Assembly: GCF_000002425.4 (NCBI RefSeq)
Contig: NC_037265.1
Span: forward strand, 2,859,503 to 2,923,502
DNA: 64,000 bases
Origin: Physcomitrium patens
Lineage: Eukaryota > Streptophyta > Bryopsida > Funariales > Funariaceae
Direction: 5' to 3'
Every line of letters starts with the position of its first letter. Position 1 is the stretch's first letter. A model generated the notes under the pieces. It made no database searches and was not told where the DNA came from. It saw nothing but the letters and a program-made list of their open reading frames with translations. The position numbers and the translations under genes were made by a program. This document shows positions 12,358 through 23,347 of this stretch, in pieces.

Positions 12358-13362
12358 ATGGCAGAGCTTGTTGAAATGAAGAGTAAAATGGCACAAATGC
12401 AAGAACAATTGAGGGAGTTAATGCTTGCGATGCATCAACTCAATTCACCAACACATAAAAAAACAAGAATAGCAGAAAGTGGGGATATAGAGATGATCGG
12501 AGCTGCTTCAACATCTGTACCAAATCACATTCCTTCTCCAATTGTACAACACCCTGTGAGCACTAGAGAACCAAGAATTGCTTTACCCGAGAAATTTAAT
12601 GGTACAAGATCAAAGTTTCGAGGGTTCATCAATCAAGTACAATTGGTAATTGAACTTCAACTGCAAAGCTATCCAACTCTAGGATCACAAGTCAGATTTA
12701 TTGGCACTCTACTTTCTGGTTCTGCATTATCGTGGTTTTCATCTTTTCTTGAATAACGAAATCTAATATTGGACAATTTGGAAGGTTTTTTGGTAGAGTT
12801 TCGATCTATGTATGGTGAACACGATGCAACTCGTGTCGCAACAAACAAGATCCAAATTCTGTGACAAGGAAACCGCTCAGTAACAATGTATGCTTCACAA
12901 TTTCGACAACTTGCAATTGACATCAAGTGGGATGATGCCGCACTCATCAGTCAATTTCTTTATGGATTGCAATACAAAGTAAAGAAATTGATGCTCAACT
13001 TACCTGATCCTCAAACTTTGAGTCAAGCAATCGATTTTGCAGTAAAATGTGACAATCAACTTTTTGAATTTCGATTCGAGAGTCGTACACGGGAACCTCA
13101 ACGTTATTACTCAATGGCAACATCAGCATCTTTGCCAAATGTACATTCGGAAGTAGAAGACATGCAAATTGATGCGGTACATTTTAAACCCCTAACTGAG
13201 CAAGAAAAGATTCGTCGTCGTCAAGAAGGATTATGTTTATACTGCGGAGAACCTAAGCACACTGCTCAACATTGTCCAAAGAAACAACGTAACTATAAAA
13301 TGAGGGGTACGGCAGTCAAAGAAGACAACATGTCGGAAAATGGATTCGTCCAGCTACAATAG
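12358..13362 (+). pseudogene. Element B Gag with CCHC zinc knuckle
   Basis: I take the start at the ATG at 12358 (MAELVEMKSKMAQM), which opens a short coiled-coil-like segment. The Gag core follows (PEKFNGTRSKFRGFI, SALSWFSSFLE). A TAA at 12754-12756 and a TGA at 12862-12864 interrupt the same frame; each is one C-to-T change from a Gln or Arg codon. The zinc knuckle CLYCGEPKHTAQHC (C-x2-C-x4-H-x4-C) lies at 13234-13275. The frame ends at TAG 13360-13362. The protease and pol frame overlaps it in the -1 register, so either a programmed frameshift or a one-base change links the two. Confidence 0.9.
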
Positions 13363-13808
13363 GGACCGTGCAGCTGGAACCTTGTACAATTCCTAATGAA
13401 GGTCCTATCCTCTCCTCAGAACCCTCTTCTTGTTTTATAATAGAATTATATTTAGGACCTAAGAATTACAAAGCCTTTGCTTTATTAGATTTGGGAGCCT
13501 CAGCATGTTTTTTAGATGAACAATTTGTTAAAAGTCATAAAATACCTTTTGTACAGAAAACTAAACCCGTACATGTAGAAGTCATTAATGGCCGTCCTTT
13601 ATCTTTTAGAGATGTCACTCATGAAACTCGTCCTATAAAAGTAACAATAAACGGTCATGTTAGCTACATAGCTTTTAACATAATTAAATCCCCGTCCAAT
13701 CCAGTTATTTTAGGTTTATCTTGGCTAGAAAAATACAACCCTCGAATAGATTGGAATTCTCGTAAACTTGACTTTTCCCAAAGCATTATTAATAGTTCTA
13801 CCAACTAA
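13363..13808 (+). pseudogene. Element B aspartic protease
   Basis: The retropepsin motif reads ALLDLGASACFLD, so the usual DSG is DLG. The downstream block VILGLSWLEKYNPRIDW is the standard chromovirus ILG motif and flap partner. The pol frame is interrupted by TAA at 13806-13808, one change from CAA. The enzyme would mature the polyprotein; the Ser-to-Leu change beside the catalytic Asp probably kills it. Confidence 0.85.
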
Positions 13809-15443
13809 GTAAAAAGTTATAAAACTAGTATAGTAAAACCCGTACTTATAGGTACAAAAGCATTTATATACGCAGCAAAAGAAGGATCAACTTTTGCTAT
13901 TTATGCTGCACCTATTTCTGAAAGCGTAAAGACTTCAAGTGGCATTCCAAGTCAACATCAGGATTATCAAGACGTTTTTGAAAAAAAGAATGCAGATATT
14001 CTTCCTGAGCATCGCCCATATGATTGTTCAATCGACCTCAAGGAAGGAACTCAGCCACCATTTGGACCAATTTACAGTTTATTGCAAGATGAGTTGGCTG
14101 AACTCAAGATATATATTGACGAGAATTTAGCGAAGAATTTCATACGCCATTCAAAATCTCCAGCAGGAGCTCCAATTCTATTCGTAAAGAAAAAAGATGG
14201 ATCTTTGCAAATGTGTGTTGACTATCGAGGACTCAACAAGATCACAATCAAGAACAGGTATCCATTACTTTTGATATCAGGACTCCTTGACCAGTTGAAT
14301 CAAGCTAAGATTTATACAAAAATAGATCTAAGAGGAGCATATAATCTAGTATGAATCAAGGAAGGAGATGAATGGAAGACTGCGTTTCGAACCAGGTACG
14401 GACATTTTGAATATAATGTCATGCCTTTTGGACTCACGAATGCACCAGCTACTTTTCAACATCTCATGAATGATGTATTTTGTGAATTCTTAGACAATTT
14501 TGTCGTCTGCTACCTAGACGATATCCTAATCTATTCTAATAACATCGAAGAGCATGAAATACATGTTCGTCAAGTATTACAAAAACTTAGAAATGCAGGA
14601 TTGTATGCCAAGATGAAAAAGTGTGTATTTCAGACTACTCAAGTTGACTTTTTAGGATACATCATTTCAAATGATGGTCTCATGATGGATTCTAAGAAAG
14701 TCCAGACAATCATGGATTGGAAGATTCCAAGGACAGTAATAGATGTCCAATGTTTCTTGGGATTTGCCAATTACTATCGGATCTTTATCAAAGACTTTTC
14801 ACGAGTTGCAGCTCCACTTACACGCTTGACCAATAAAGACAAATTCCGATGGAATCAAGAAGCAGAAGCAGCATTTGAAGCCTTGAAGACATCGTTTGTA
14901 TCTACACCAGTCTTATATCGTGTTGACTTTTCCAAGGCATTTTTTATCGAAACAGATGCATCGGATTTTGCCTTGGGTGCAGTTTTGTCACAAATAGGAA
15001 CAGATGACAAACTTCATCTGATAGCTTTTCATTCAAAAAAATTCTTAGCAGCCGAGATCAATTATGAGATCCACGATAAAGAACTGCTTGCAATCGTGGA
15101 TTCCTTTCAAGAATGGCATCATTATCTAGAAGGCGCTTCTAGTCCAGTTACTGTGTATACAGATCACAAGAACCTCGAGTATTTCATGTCAACACGTGTG
15201 TTGAATCGTCGTCAAGCTCGTTGGAGTATGTCTTTGTCAAGATTCGAGTTCATTATCACTTATCGGCTAGGAAAACAACAAGGTTTGTCCGATGCATTGT
15301 CTAGACATTCTTATTTTGCACCAAAAGAAGGAGATGCAGCTTTTGAGCAACAAAGAACGGTCCTCTTGAAACTGGAGCAATTTCATCTCCGAGCAATGAA
15401 ATCAACATTGACTGTTGATTCAACTTTTCTCAAGCAAATCTAG
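13809..15443 (+). pseudogene. Element B reverse transcriptase and RNase H
   Basis: The RT fingers and palm are complete: [44 protein letters not shown] and catalytic CYLDDILIYS. A TGA at 14352-14354, one change from CGA, splits the domain just before IKEGDEWKTAF. RNase H keeps its acidic residues in ETDASDFALG, IHDKELLAI, YTDHKNLEYF and LSDALSRH. The frame is interrupted by TAG at 15441-15443. Apart from the stops, the active sites look functional, which fits recent loss. Confidence 0.92.
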
Positions 15444-16856
15444 TCCAGTATGTCCTTAGACCTTCTTGTTCATGATATTGAGAATAATTCTTCCAAGTCT
15501 CATGATTCTTCTAAGTTCGAGTTCAAGAATAATCTATTATATTTTGAAGGACGCCTATATGTTCCAAAAGGAGAAGCACATTTACGTGTTCTTCAAGCAC
15601 ATCATGATTTTCGAGCAGCAAGACACTTTGGATATAATAAGACTTTGGAACTCATATCAAGAGATTTTTGGTGGCCACAAATGTAGAAGTCAGTCAAAGA
15701 CTTTGTATAATCATGTAATATTTGTTCAAGATCAAAAACTCCTCGTCATCGACCTTACGGACTTCTTCAGCCATTACCTATACTAGAACAACCATGGTCT
15801 TCTGTTTCTATGGATTTCATCACAGATCTTTCAAGCTCAAGATCTTATGATTCTATATTTGTGATAGTAGATCGTTTCACCAAAATGGCACATTTTGTGC
15901 CATGTACAAAATCTATCACAGGTGAAGAAACAGCTAAGCTTTTCATTGATAATATCTATCGCTATCATGGATTACCTAAAGATATCATATCAGATAGGGG
16001 AACTCAATTTGTGTCGAGATTTTGGAGGATCCTTTTCAAGATTTTAAAAGTGGACATAAAGTTATCTTCGGCTTTCCATCCTCAAACTGATGGACAAACA
16101 GAGCGTGTAAACCAAGTCTTCGAGCAGTATTTAAGGTGTACCATCAACTACCAACAAGATGATTGGACAACCCTTATGCCATTGGCAGAGTTTGCTTATA
16201 ATAATACGGTACATTTTTCCACGCAACAAATACCTTTCTTTGCCAATTATGGCTATCATCCACGACTTGATGCTTTTGATTTTTCAAAAGTTGATAATCC
16301 TGCAGCAGAAGATATGGCAAATCGATTGTCAGAGTTACATGCAATAATGAAGGCGCAATTGAAAGAAGCTCAAGAACGACAAAAGATAAACGCAGATGTA
16401 TATCATAAAGAGCAACCACAACTCAACGTGGGTGATAAGGTATGGCTACTTCGTCGTATTATCAAGACCACTCGTCCTTGCGATAAGTTGGACTATCGAA
16501 GGCTGGGACCATTTTCTATTTCTGCACAAATCAATCCAGTTGCATATCGTTTACATCTACCGAAGACAATGAAAATCCATCCAGTATTCCACGTGTCTCT
16601 TCTTGAACCATACAAGACAGTGGACATACCAAGAAGACGACAAGCTCTACCTCCTCCTATAGAAGTGGACAATAATGAAGAGTTTGAAGTAGAAGAAGTC
16701 TTAGATTCAAGGCGTCGTCAAAATAAAATAGAATATCTTGTCCATCGGTGCGGATATGATATTAGTGAACGCACATGGGAGCCAATGAAGAATCTTGTAA
16801 ATGCAGCAAAGGCGGTGGAGGCTTTTTATCGACGACATCCATCAAAATCAAGATAA
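15444..16856 (+). pseudogene. Element B integrase with C-terminal chromodomain
   Basis: The zinc-binding region (HHDFRAARH, CNIC) carries stops at 15684-15686 and 15708-15710. From 15810 the frame is open for 348 residues. The catalytic core has D in MDFITDL, D in SDRGTQF and E in HPQTDGQTERVNQ. A basic C-terminal region with the LGPF and HPVFHVSLLEPYK blocks follows. The last 55 residues form a chromodomain: FEVEEVLDSRRR, EYLVHRCGY, RTWEP, then a helix. Chromodomains target integration to modified histones. The aromatic Trp usual in the LVKW motif is Arg here, so part of the methyl-lysine cage is missing. Confidence 0.92.
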
Positions 16857-16950
16857 AAACCTTCTTTATAAAAGAAACAACATCTAGGCAAGATAACATT
16901 CTACTTTTAATTCTTGTTCGTAGCTTCGTTGTAGTAGTGGCGCTCAGGAG

Positions 16951-17373
16951 ATGGAGAACCAACAACCAACGGATTTAACTCAAGAGCCTTCATTTGCTGA
17001 CCTGTCGGACGAGACATTACGATTGTCACAACCTTCAAGACGACGCAATCAAGATGAAGATCTTCAAGAACGACATATTCTTCCTCGAATAGATGGTGAG
17101 ATACAACGCGTTTGGTATCACGATTTGGGAAGGAACTCCCGATGTTTGGTGATTGTGCTAGAGGTAGGAACAACTCCTGATGGTGTTCCAAATATTCTAT
17201 TCGAAGGAAGTTACAAAGGCCTCGACAATGATCAAATAACTAGGTGGTCTTTCCGCCCTGGTATGGGACACTACCGATGGTTGAGAGGCCCTATCAATCA
17301 TCTTCGAAGAGAACAGAGATCAGAGTATGTAGCGAATACAATTCGTCGCATCATAGATTTCCTCAACATATGA
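16951..17373 (+). CDS. Extra 140-residue ORF of element B, between pol and 3' LTR
   Basis: An intact ORF starts 94 bases after the pol stop, in a different frame, with a fair start context (AGGAGATGG). It ends about 30 bases before the polypurine tract. The first 45 residues are polar and charged (TDLTQEPSFADLSDETLRL, RRRNQDEDLQ). The rest looks like a compact domain rich in Gly, Trp and Arg (WYHDLGRNSRCLVIVLEVG, FEGSYKGLD, WSFRPGMGHYRWLRGP). I see no signal peptide or membrane segment, so it does not look like an envelope protein. I do not recognise the family. It has no stops, although gag and pol carry at least seven. It could be a real third gene of this lineage or a chance ORF; the protein-like composition favours a gene. 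Confidence 0.6.
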   Translation: MENQQPTDLTQEPSFADLSDETLRLSQPSRRRNQDEDLQERHILPRIDGEIQRVWYHDLGRNSRCLVIVLEVGTTPDGVPNILFEGSYKGLDNDQITRWSFRPGMGHYRWLRGPINHLRREQRSEYVANTIRRIIDFLNI

Positions 17374-17400
17374 TGATCGCTCCTCGTGGAACTCGTCCCT

Positions 17401-17414
17401 AGAAGGGGGGGTAA
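17401..17414 (+). other. Element B polypurine tract
   Basis: AGAAGGGGGGGTAA lies directly before the 3' LTR, as expected for the plus-strand primer. Confidence 0.85.
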
Positions 17415-17976
17415 TGTCACGGCCATAATCATGTAAGCTAATAATTACATATAGAAATAGGTAGAAGTAAGTAAAAGTAGGTAAAAGTAAGTTAATTCTA
17501 TAATATTTAATATAGAAGCTTCCTAGAAATTTCTTAGACGCTGCTTTGACTTCATAGGTATCTTTAATTGACTTTTTGGATTAAAAACGTGGTCAACAAG
17601 TTGGCCATGTGCCACACATATTGTTAGCTTGAAGATCAAGCTAATTATGTGGCCCACACGTAGAAAAACTTGCCTTGTAAGTCAAGGCATGTGTCCTACA
17701 AAGTCAACACATATTGGAGGTCCTATAGAACGTCGCCACGTAGTCCCTAGTTAGAGAGTATATATAGAAACAAGAGTGAAGGCTTCTTCACTCTTGTCAA
17801 CTCCTTTCTTACTTCTAGTCCAGTTTCAAGAGTCTCTAGTTTTCTTGTCTTTTGGCAATAGCCATTCCAGTTCCTCTTTTAATATATATACTTGTTTATA
17901 TATATTTTGTTACTTCTCTTTGAGTGAAGGCTCACTTGTCTGAATTGTTTTTTTTATCGAGTTCTTGTCCTTGATA
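17415..17976 (+). repeat. Element B 3' LTR
   Basis: This 562-bp copy has the same length as 11583-12144. Its final bases read TGATA instead of TGACA, one transition. The next five bases, TATTG, are the target duplication. Confidence 0.95.
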
Positions 17977-18737
17977 TATTGTCTTTGACGTATTGGTGTA
18001 GTGTTCTCCTCCAATATAATTCGATGCTTACAAACTTGAGTTGAAATTCCTTTCAAATCCACATACGAGCAGGCAAAAGTAGTTTTATGCATTAAAAAGT
18101 AATTCATCTAAATTTCTTTTTCCTCGCTTTTTATACCGTCGTAAATCTGAATGATTTGGGGAGCCTCTCCTATACTTAAATTAATTGGTTGACATCATGG
18201 AATTTCAGGTGTCTTTGGAATAATGTTCTGCTTAATTCCAGAATCTTTTATAAAATTCGACACATTAGAACTTTCCAATTCCAGTTCCATAGCACTAACA
18301 TGATTAACATCCTGTCTATTCAACCAATATGCAATCATATGATCAAAATCATCAATAATATCTGGAAGAACTAAGTACTCTCCCAATCCCCTGCATTGAT
18401 ATTTCATTCTAGTGTGCTCCACAACTTGCCTTGTATCAACATAAATTAGGTCAAGTGCACCAATTTCTTCTTCTATAGATTCATCTTCATAATCTGATGT
18501 AAATTTTGAATTGGCAACTTAAGTTTCTCCATGATATTGGACAGGGTACATTTGAAGCACAATTTTGTCATTACCTTTCCCAATTATCAATGTACCATGG
18601 CCTCAGATATTTCGAGCTTTAGTTTGATATAACCACGGTCGCTCCAATAAAATTGGGTATGACAATATAGAGCTTTGCAATCGGAAAATAATATAATCAA
18701 TTTTGTAGGTAATCCCCGCAATTATTGTATCAATATT
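17977..18737 (-). pseudogene. Outer element pol linker before RT
   Basis: On the minus strand this segment joins protease to RT. The recognisable end reads DLKGISTQVCKHRIILEEN then TPIRQRQ, the conserved Athila/Tat linker that precedes RT. The RT continues at 11577 on the other side of element B. The remaining sequence between here and the protease is in several frames with stops. Confidence 0.8.
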
Positions 18738-19355
18738 TCATAAAATATCCATAGGTTTAACTCGACTAAAGTCAGCCACTCTCAAAACCAATATAGTAGG
18801 CAATAAGTGATCCAAACCCAGCTCTTCAATTGTAGCGGCATTCATAAAATTTACACTAGATCCTCCATCTACTTGTACTCCCAATAATAACACTCCATCA
18901 ATTGAGACATCAATCGTTGGTGCACCCGGATCATGATTCAAACTTATTTCTCAGATTTCTTTATTTCGAGATCTGTGATGAATTAATGAGGAATTCAAGG
19001 TAGTTTGGCACTCAGGTGTTACCGCCAATAGTTGCTTCATAGAGATCGTGGACTGTATGGTGCCCAAATCTTTTAGAATATCATATAGTTCTGTATTAGT
19101 GGTAATTCCCAATGTCCGTTTCTTCTTCCCAGTCCTAGACATTGACGTAGGTAAATTGGTTTTCTCTTTATTTAAAATTGGTAAAGCTACTGGAATTGAA
19201 TTTGACGAAGCCTGTAAAATCAGTTCTTTCAATGGATAAGATTGTTCTCCCAATTGGGCTGATATTAGTTCCTTAGAATTCATGTCTCTTAGAGGATCTT
19301 TCAATAGAAAGGACGATTTCTGAAACTGTGTAGAAAACAGAACAACTTGACACAA
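18738..19355 (-). pseudogene. Outer element aspartic protease and upstream linker
   Basis: The protease block reads GVQVDGGSSVNFM near 18870, with DGG in place of DSG or DTG. A charged 134-residue linker (18951-19355) precedes it in the Gag-Pol order, and a stop separates them. The second protease block is not clear. The assignment rests on the motif, its position between zinc knuckles and RT, and the neighbouring frames. Confidence 0.65.
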
Positions 19356-19667
19356 AATCGAAGCCTTTGTAATCGGTATCTCATTGGATTACACAACTGA
19401 TTCAGGTCTTATACTAAGTAAGTGATCCATGTCAGGACTTGGATTGGATGTCCCCCTAATTGGGTCCAAATGGTCCTTTGCTTCAAGATCACCCAAATAT
19501 TGAATTGGTCCTTTTCCCTTTTGCTGACTTCTTATATGGACAGCTTGGACTACTTCTACCTGATAAACTAGTGAATCTTGAGGACCTTGATTTATCTCCT
19601 CCATTGTTTCTTGGCTTTGGATCTACTGATCACAATTATTGAAATTGAACGGAGCATTATATTGCTA

Positions 19668-20099
19668 TTAAGTATGTCCCGATTGCTTGTAATTTACACA
19701 TACTGGTGCATAAGCGTCATTGGCTGTGAGATTGGGACATTCACTGGCATAATGATCAATCTGTCTGCAACGGAAACAACAAAGTGGTCTTCTTGCATTC
19801 CAATTTCTCGTTTGAACATGATTGACTTTCCACTGAGTCGATGGGATCATGGTCTGATTACTAAATTGTTATTACCTTTGCCAATTCCAACAATTAGTTG
19901 TTAAGTGCTTTCTTTTGCAAAATGTACATTGACCCATCATTTGTGAAGATGAAGGGCATTCTGTTACCAAATGACCATGATCCTTACAATTACTACACCA
20001 TACATTGGTCCTAGTATTAGTAGGCTTGTGCCTCTTTTCCTTATCTTTGGCCATATTAACGACCATTTCCTTCATTTTCTTCGTCAAGTTCAATAACAA
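19668..20099 (-). pseudogene. Outer element nucleocapsid zinc knuckles
   Basis: At least two complete C-x2-C-x4-H-x4-C knuckles are visible: CSNCKDHGHLVTEC and CFRCRQIDHYASEC. A shortened one (CTFCKRKHLTTNC) lies between them, and a decayed one (CVNYKQSGH) follows. A frame break near 19870 separates the first pair from the rest. Several knuckles in a row are usual in Tat-like Gag. The run continues upstream in frame as a Gln-rich segment (FPYQQQAAQLRIIPAPKD). Confidence 0.85.
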
Positions 20100-20430
20100 G
20101 GCTTCATTGGAATCTTTTGGGGCTGGTATTATTCGTAACTGTGCTGCTTGTTGTTGATATGGAAAATATAGAGCATACGCAATTGTTACATTCGATAGAA
20201 AGCTTGCAATGGGGTGACATTAATTTGCCCCTGAATAGTGGCACTAGAATTAGCCAGTGTTTTTAACATCCGTGGATAACTACTCACTGATCCATTCCAA
20301 GTCGGATTTTGATAGCTGCCTTGAACTGGAATCATCGTGGCACCCTCTGAGCCGAAAATCCACCACTCTATGGATTTAGTACTACACAATGAGCTCAAGA
20401 GGTAAAATGGAAGAACTCCCAATTATGAAA
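20100..20430 (-). pseudogene. Outer element Gag, C-terminal part
   Basis: Gag-like low-complexity sequence (PVQGSYQNPTWNGS, ANSSATIQGQINVTP) leads into the zinc-knuckle region after a frame change near 20190. It is the far side of the stretch that interrupts Gag at about 20.43-22.43 kb. Confidence 0.5.
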
Positions 20431-20610
20431 TTTTTAGGTTAATTAAAATATGGGTGTTTGTAATTCAATTAAAATTAACGCCTTCCAAGCAATGGTTATC
20501 GATATTAAATTAAAATACCAGATGAAATTCACCATACAAAAAAAGGATAAAAGTAATTAATTAAGTTTTTCTTATTAATTCACAATAAGAATAAAAACTT
20601 AATTTTAAAT

Positions 20611-20770
20611 TAAAAGTTAAAAGCTAATGTTAAAAGTTAAGTTAAAAGTTAAAGTTAAAAGTTAAAAATTAAAGTTAAATATTAAATTCAAAAGTTAAAG
20701 TTCAAAGTTTAAAAAGTTTAGTGAGAATATTAAAAGTTAAAAGTTAAAAGTTATTAGTCAAAAGTTGAAA
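20611..20770. repeat. Degenerate GTTAAAA heptamer array
   Basis: The strand reads as repeated AAAGTTA or GTTAAAA units with single-base drift over about 160 bases. Confidence 0.8.
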
Positions 20771-20855
20771 TGTGGAGATTACGAGTTACTGTAAAGATAA
20801 AAATAAAAATAAAATAAGAGGGGTAAAAGCGAAGGTACCTTGACAACACCAAGGA

Positions 20856-21330
20856 TTGAAGGCAGCGACCCCCTTCTACTCCAAAATTTTCCAAAAATTT
20901 TAATTAGCTCCAAATTGAATGATTCGTAAGTTGTTGCAAGGTTAACTTAAAGACGCTCGTGCCTCAACAAATCTCATTGCAATCTAGTGATCCAATCGTG
21001 AGAATTGCTCCTTTGAAGTTGAGTGATCCAAACTGCCGCTGCGACCAACCCCCTTCACTTAGAAATTTGCTAAAAATTCAAATTGTCTTAAAATCCAGCG
21101 AAACTTGTGCCCTTCAAAGCTTAACTTAAAAATCTTGATGTTCCCAAAATTTCAAAAGAATCCAGTTATCAGGAACTGAGAAATGCCTTTCCAAACTCGA
21201 TTAATCCAAATTGTGAAGGCAGTCGACCCCCTCACACTCAAAATTTCACCAAAAATTCAGTTCAACTCCAAATGGAGCGAGCCTTACCTTGTTGGAAAGC
21301 TAACAACAAAAGCTACAACCGAAAAAAAAT
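20856..21330. repeat. Three degenerate ~180-bp repeats
   Basis: Copies start near 20856, 21035 and 21217. Each opens with a GCAGCGACCCCCTTC-like block, followed by CTCCAAAATTT and CCAAAAATT. Later parts share TTAACTTAAA and GATCCAA-like blocks. Divergence is high, so the duplications are old. Confidence 0.65.
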
Positions 21331-22430
21331 CACATTGGAACTAAAACAATTGAATGACTGATGGAGGGAAATCTGAGGCTCTTAAAACCCTTGGAGTAAT
21401 TGGGAGGCCAAGGGAGCTATTCACCACAATGAAACGTGTTTTAAGACCCAATGACTATCATTCACAACTCGAAATCCATGCACACCCACCTACAAAATTC
21501 ACAATGATATTTAAAATCTAAATGAAATTAAAATTAGGGCTTTTGGCCAAATTTTAGCATGGCTTCGCCCTTCACCAAAAGAGAAGAGAGAGAAGGCTTA
21601 GAAAACCAAGCCTCTCTTATACAATTGAGTGGAGGCTTGTAGAAGGGTGGCTACATCTCCACCCTTGATTTTTTAGATTCCTAATCTAGATCTATGGCCT
21701 TCATTCATCCAAGAGCCAATCTAGTTAAAAGGGCTGATGGCCCTTTTAAGTGGTCAAGAAGGCATTTTTTTTCTAAATCTAACTTCACTACTATTTTCAA
21801 AACACCTTTTTAAGCTAAGATCGACTATTCACATGCCCCAATCCATGCTCAATTATAATTTCCATGGAAGTTTTTACTTACAAGGATCTTGGCAATTTTT
21901 TTGTGAAATTCTTCAAAATGAGAATTTCATTGCTTCTCTTGTATTTTGAAGGAGAGGTTGCTGATCTTGTTTTCTTCACTCCACAAGGTAAATCCAGTGC
22001 CACCATTGCATTAAAGAGACTCCCATTAAGTAGAAGAACCACCATGCCGCTTAAATTTGCCAAATTTGGAGGAAAAATCCAAAATTACCATTCCTAACTT
22101 CCCTAAATCTTTTAGAAAATTATAATTCCAACCCCTAAATCATGTGAATGATTATAGCCATACTCATTGGCTTTTAGTCAACCCTTATAGTAATGACTAA
22201 CAACCTCTAAATTATTAAACTAAGTTACTATTCTAATTTTCTAACTCTTGTCATTTTAGTCTTAATTAACCTAATTCAAGGAATTAGGCTATGATTTATA
22301 CCATGAGGGGTTGTAATCCTAAAAATTCTATAAAACTGAATTCTACTTATATAAATCCTAATCTAACATTTTTAATTATTGTAAAATAGAAAAATAACAA
22401 AAATTTAAATTTTAGAGTATAATTGAGAGC

Positions 22431-23015
22431 TGATACACCCGCAGTTAAAAACTGATCATAATGGCATTCTTCCCAAACCTTTGCTCTATTAAGAGATGCA
22501 GTTACCGTATTTGGTTGAGTCTCTTTTACAAATATTTTCAATCATGGTGGATGCAAACCATTGATTAATATCGACAATATAAAAGTACCTAACATTTGAT
22601 TATTTGTTCATTTATGAAGTATATCTCCAATCCGGCCATAATAGGATTCCACTGATTCCCCCACAAACATCCTGCTATTCATAAAACTTTCTCTAAGCTG
22701 ATCTTCAAATCCAATTGGTCTAAAATGGATTAAGAAGGCATTCCTCAAGGCCTCCCAATTGAAAAATCTATCCACTAGTTGCCGAATATACCATTCAAAA
22801 GCTATATCTTTTAAAGTTGCTGGCAACCATCTCAACCAAATATATTCAGTTCTATCATTATTAGCCATGCAAGCTGTCAAAAATTGAGATATATGGTGAT
22901 CGAGATCAGAGCCCGACCAACCACTAAAAGTAGGTAATGGTGCCACATTTGTAGTTCGGTCTCCTACTGCTCCCATTTGTACTGCAATTGGTACTTCTGG
23001 CACTCCCATAGCCAT
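22431..23015 (-). pseudogene. Outer element Gag, N-terminal core
   Basis: The open part at 22608-23015 has the retrotransposon Gag core: APLPTFSGWSGSDLDHHISQF, DIAFEWYIRQL, WEALRNAFLIHFRP, then ESVESYYGRIGDIL. After a stop at 22608-22610 the same frame continues (NGLHPP, RAKVWEECHYDQFLTAGVS) to about 22430, with a second stop. It would form the particle core. It is 330 bases inside the primer site, as expected. Confidence 0.85.
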
Positions 23016-23347
23016 TGGTGTTATTATTGGTCTCTTTACTATTTGAATTTGAATTTTTTTCTCCTTTGATTTTACTTGGACTTACAATTCCTTTTTGTCG
23101 TTTCCATAGGAGATTTCTTATGCATAATCACTCCTATCTTTCTTTCACTTGTCGATTAATTCTTTGATAATCCTCCCCTTCATGATTATCACTCATAATC
23201 TTTTATTCTTCTTTATAAAATCAATATTGCCTTAAATTATAACTCACATATTTGTAACCCTAAAAGTGGTTCTTTTGATATTCTCATTCAACATATAATT
23301 CCTTCTCCCATACAATCAATTTCTAACATTTCATATTGTTATCATTT

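Larger units (their letters stand above)
11583..17976 (+). mobile_element. Element B: full-length chromovirus (Ty3/gypsy with chromodomain)
   Basis: Two 562-bp LTRs, 11583-12144 and 17415-17976, begin TGTCACGG. The left copy ends TGACA and the right copy ends TGATA. The 5-bp target duplication is TGTTG/TATTG with one transition. Excising the element rejoins the outer frame as RQRQ followed by HRLNP, a normal start of RT in Athila/Tat elements. The order is gag, protease, RT, RNase H, integrase, chromodomain, then an extra ORF before the polypurine tract. LTR divergence is about 2 % by eye, yet at least seven in-frame stops break gag and pol. The lineage resembles Tcn1-like chromoviruses, an inference from the integrase and chromodomain. 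Confidence 0.95.
20431..22430. other. About 2 kb AT-rich non-coding stretch splitting the outer Gag
   Basis: Gag sequence stops near 22430 (after TAGVSALNYTL) and resumes near 20430. Between them no ORF has a recognisable domain. The stretch holds a GTTAAAA-type heptamer array (20611-20770), three degenerate copies of a roughly 180-bp unit (20856 to about 21330) and a pyrimidine/purine-rich part near 21580-21700. It may be another inserted, non-autonomous element or a solo LTR. I could not find clear terminal repeats or a target duplication; CAATTAT at 20430 and ATAATTG near 22425 are inverted but too short to decide. Confidence 0.5.
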
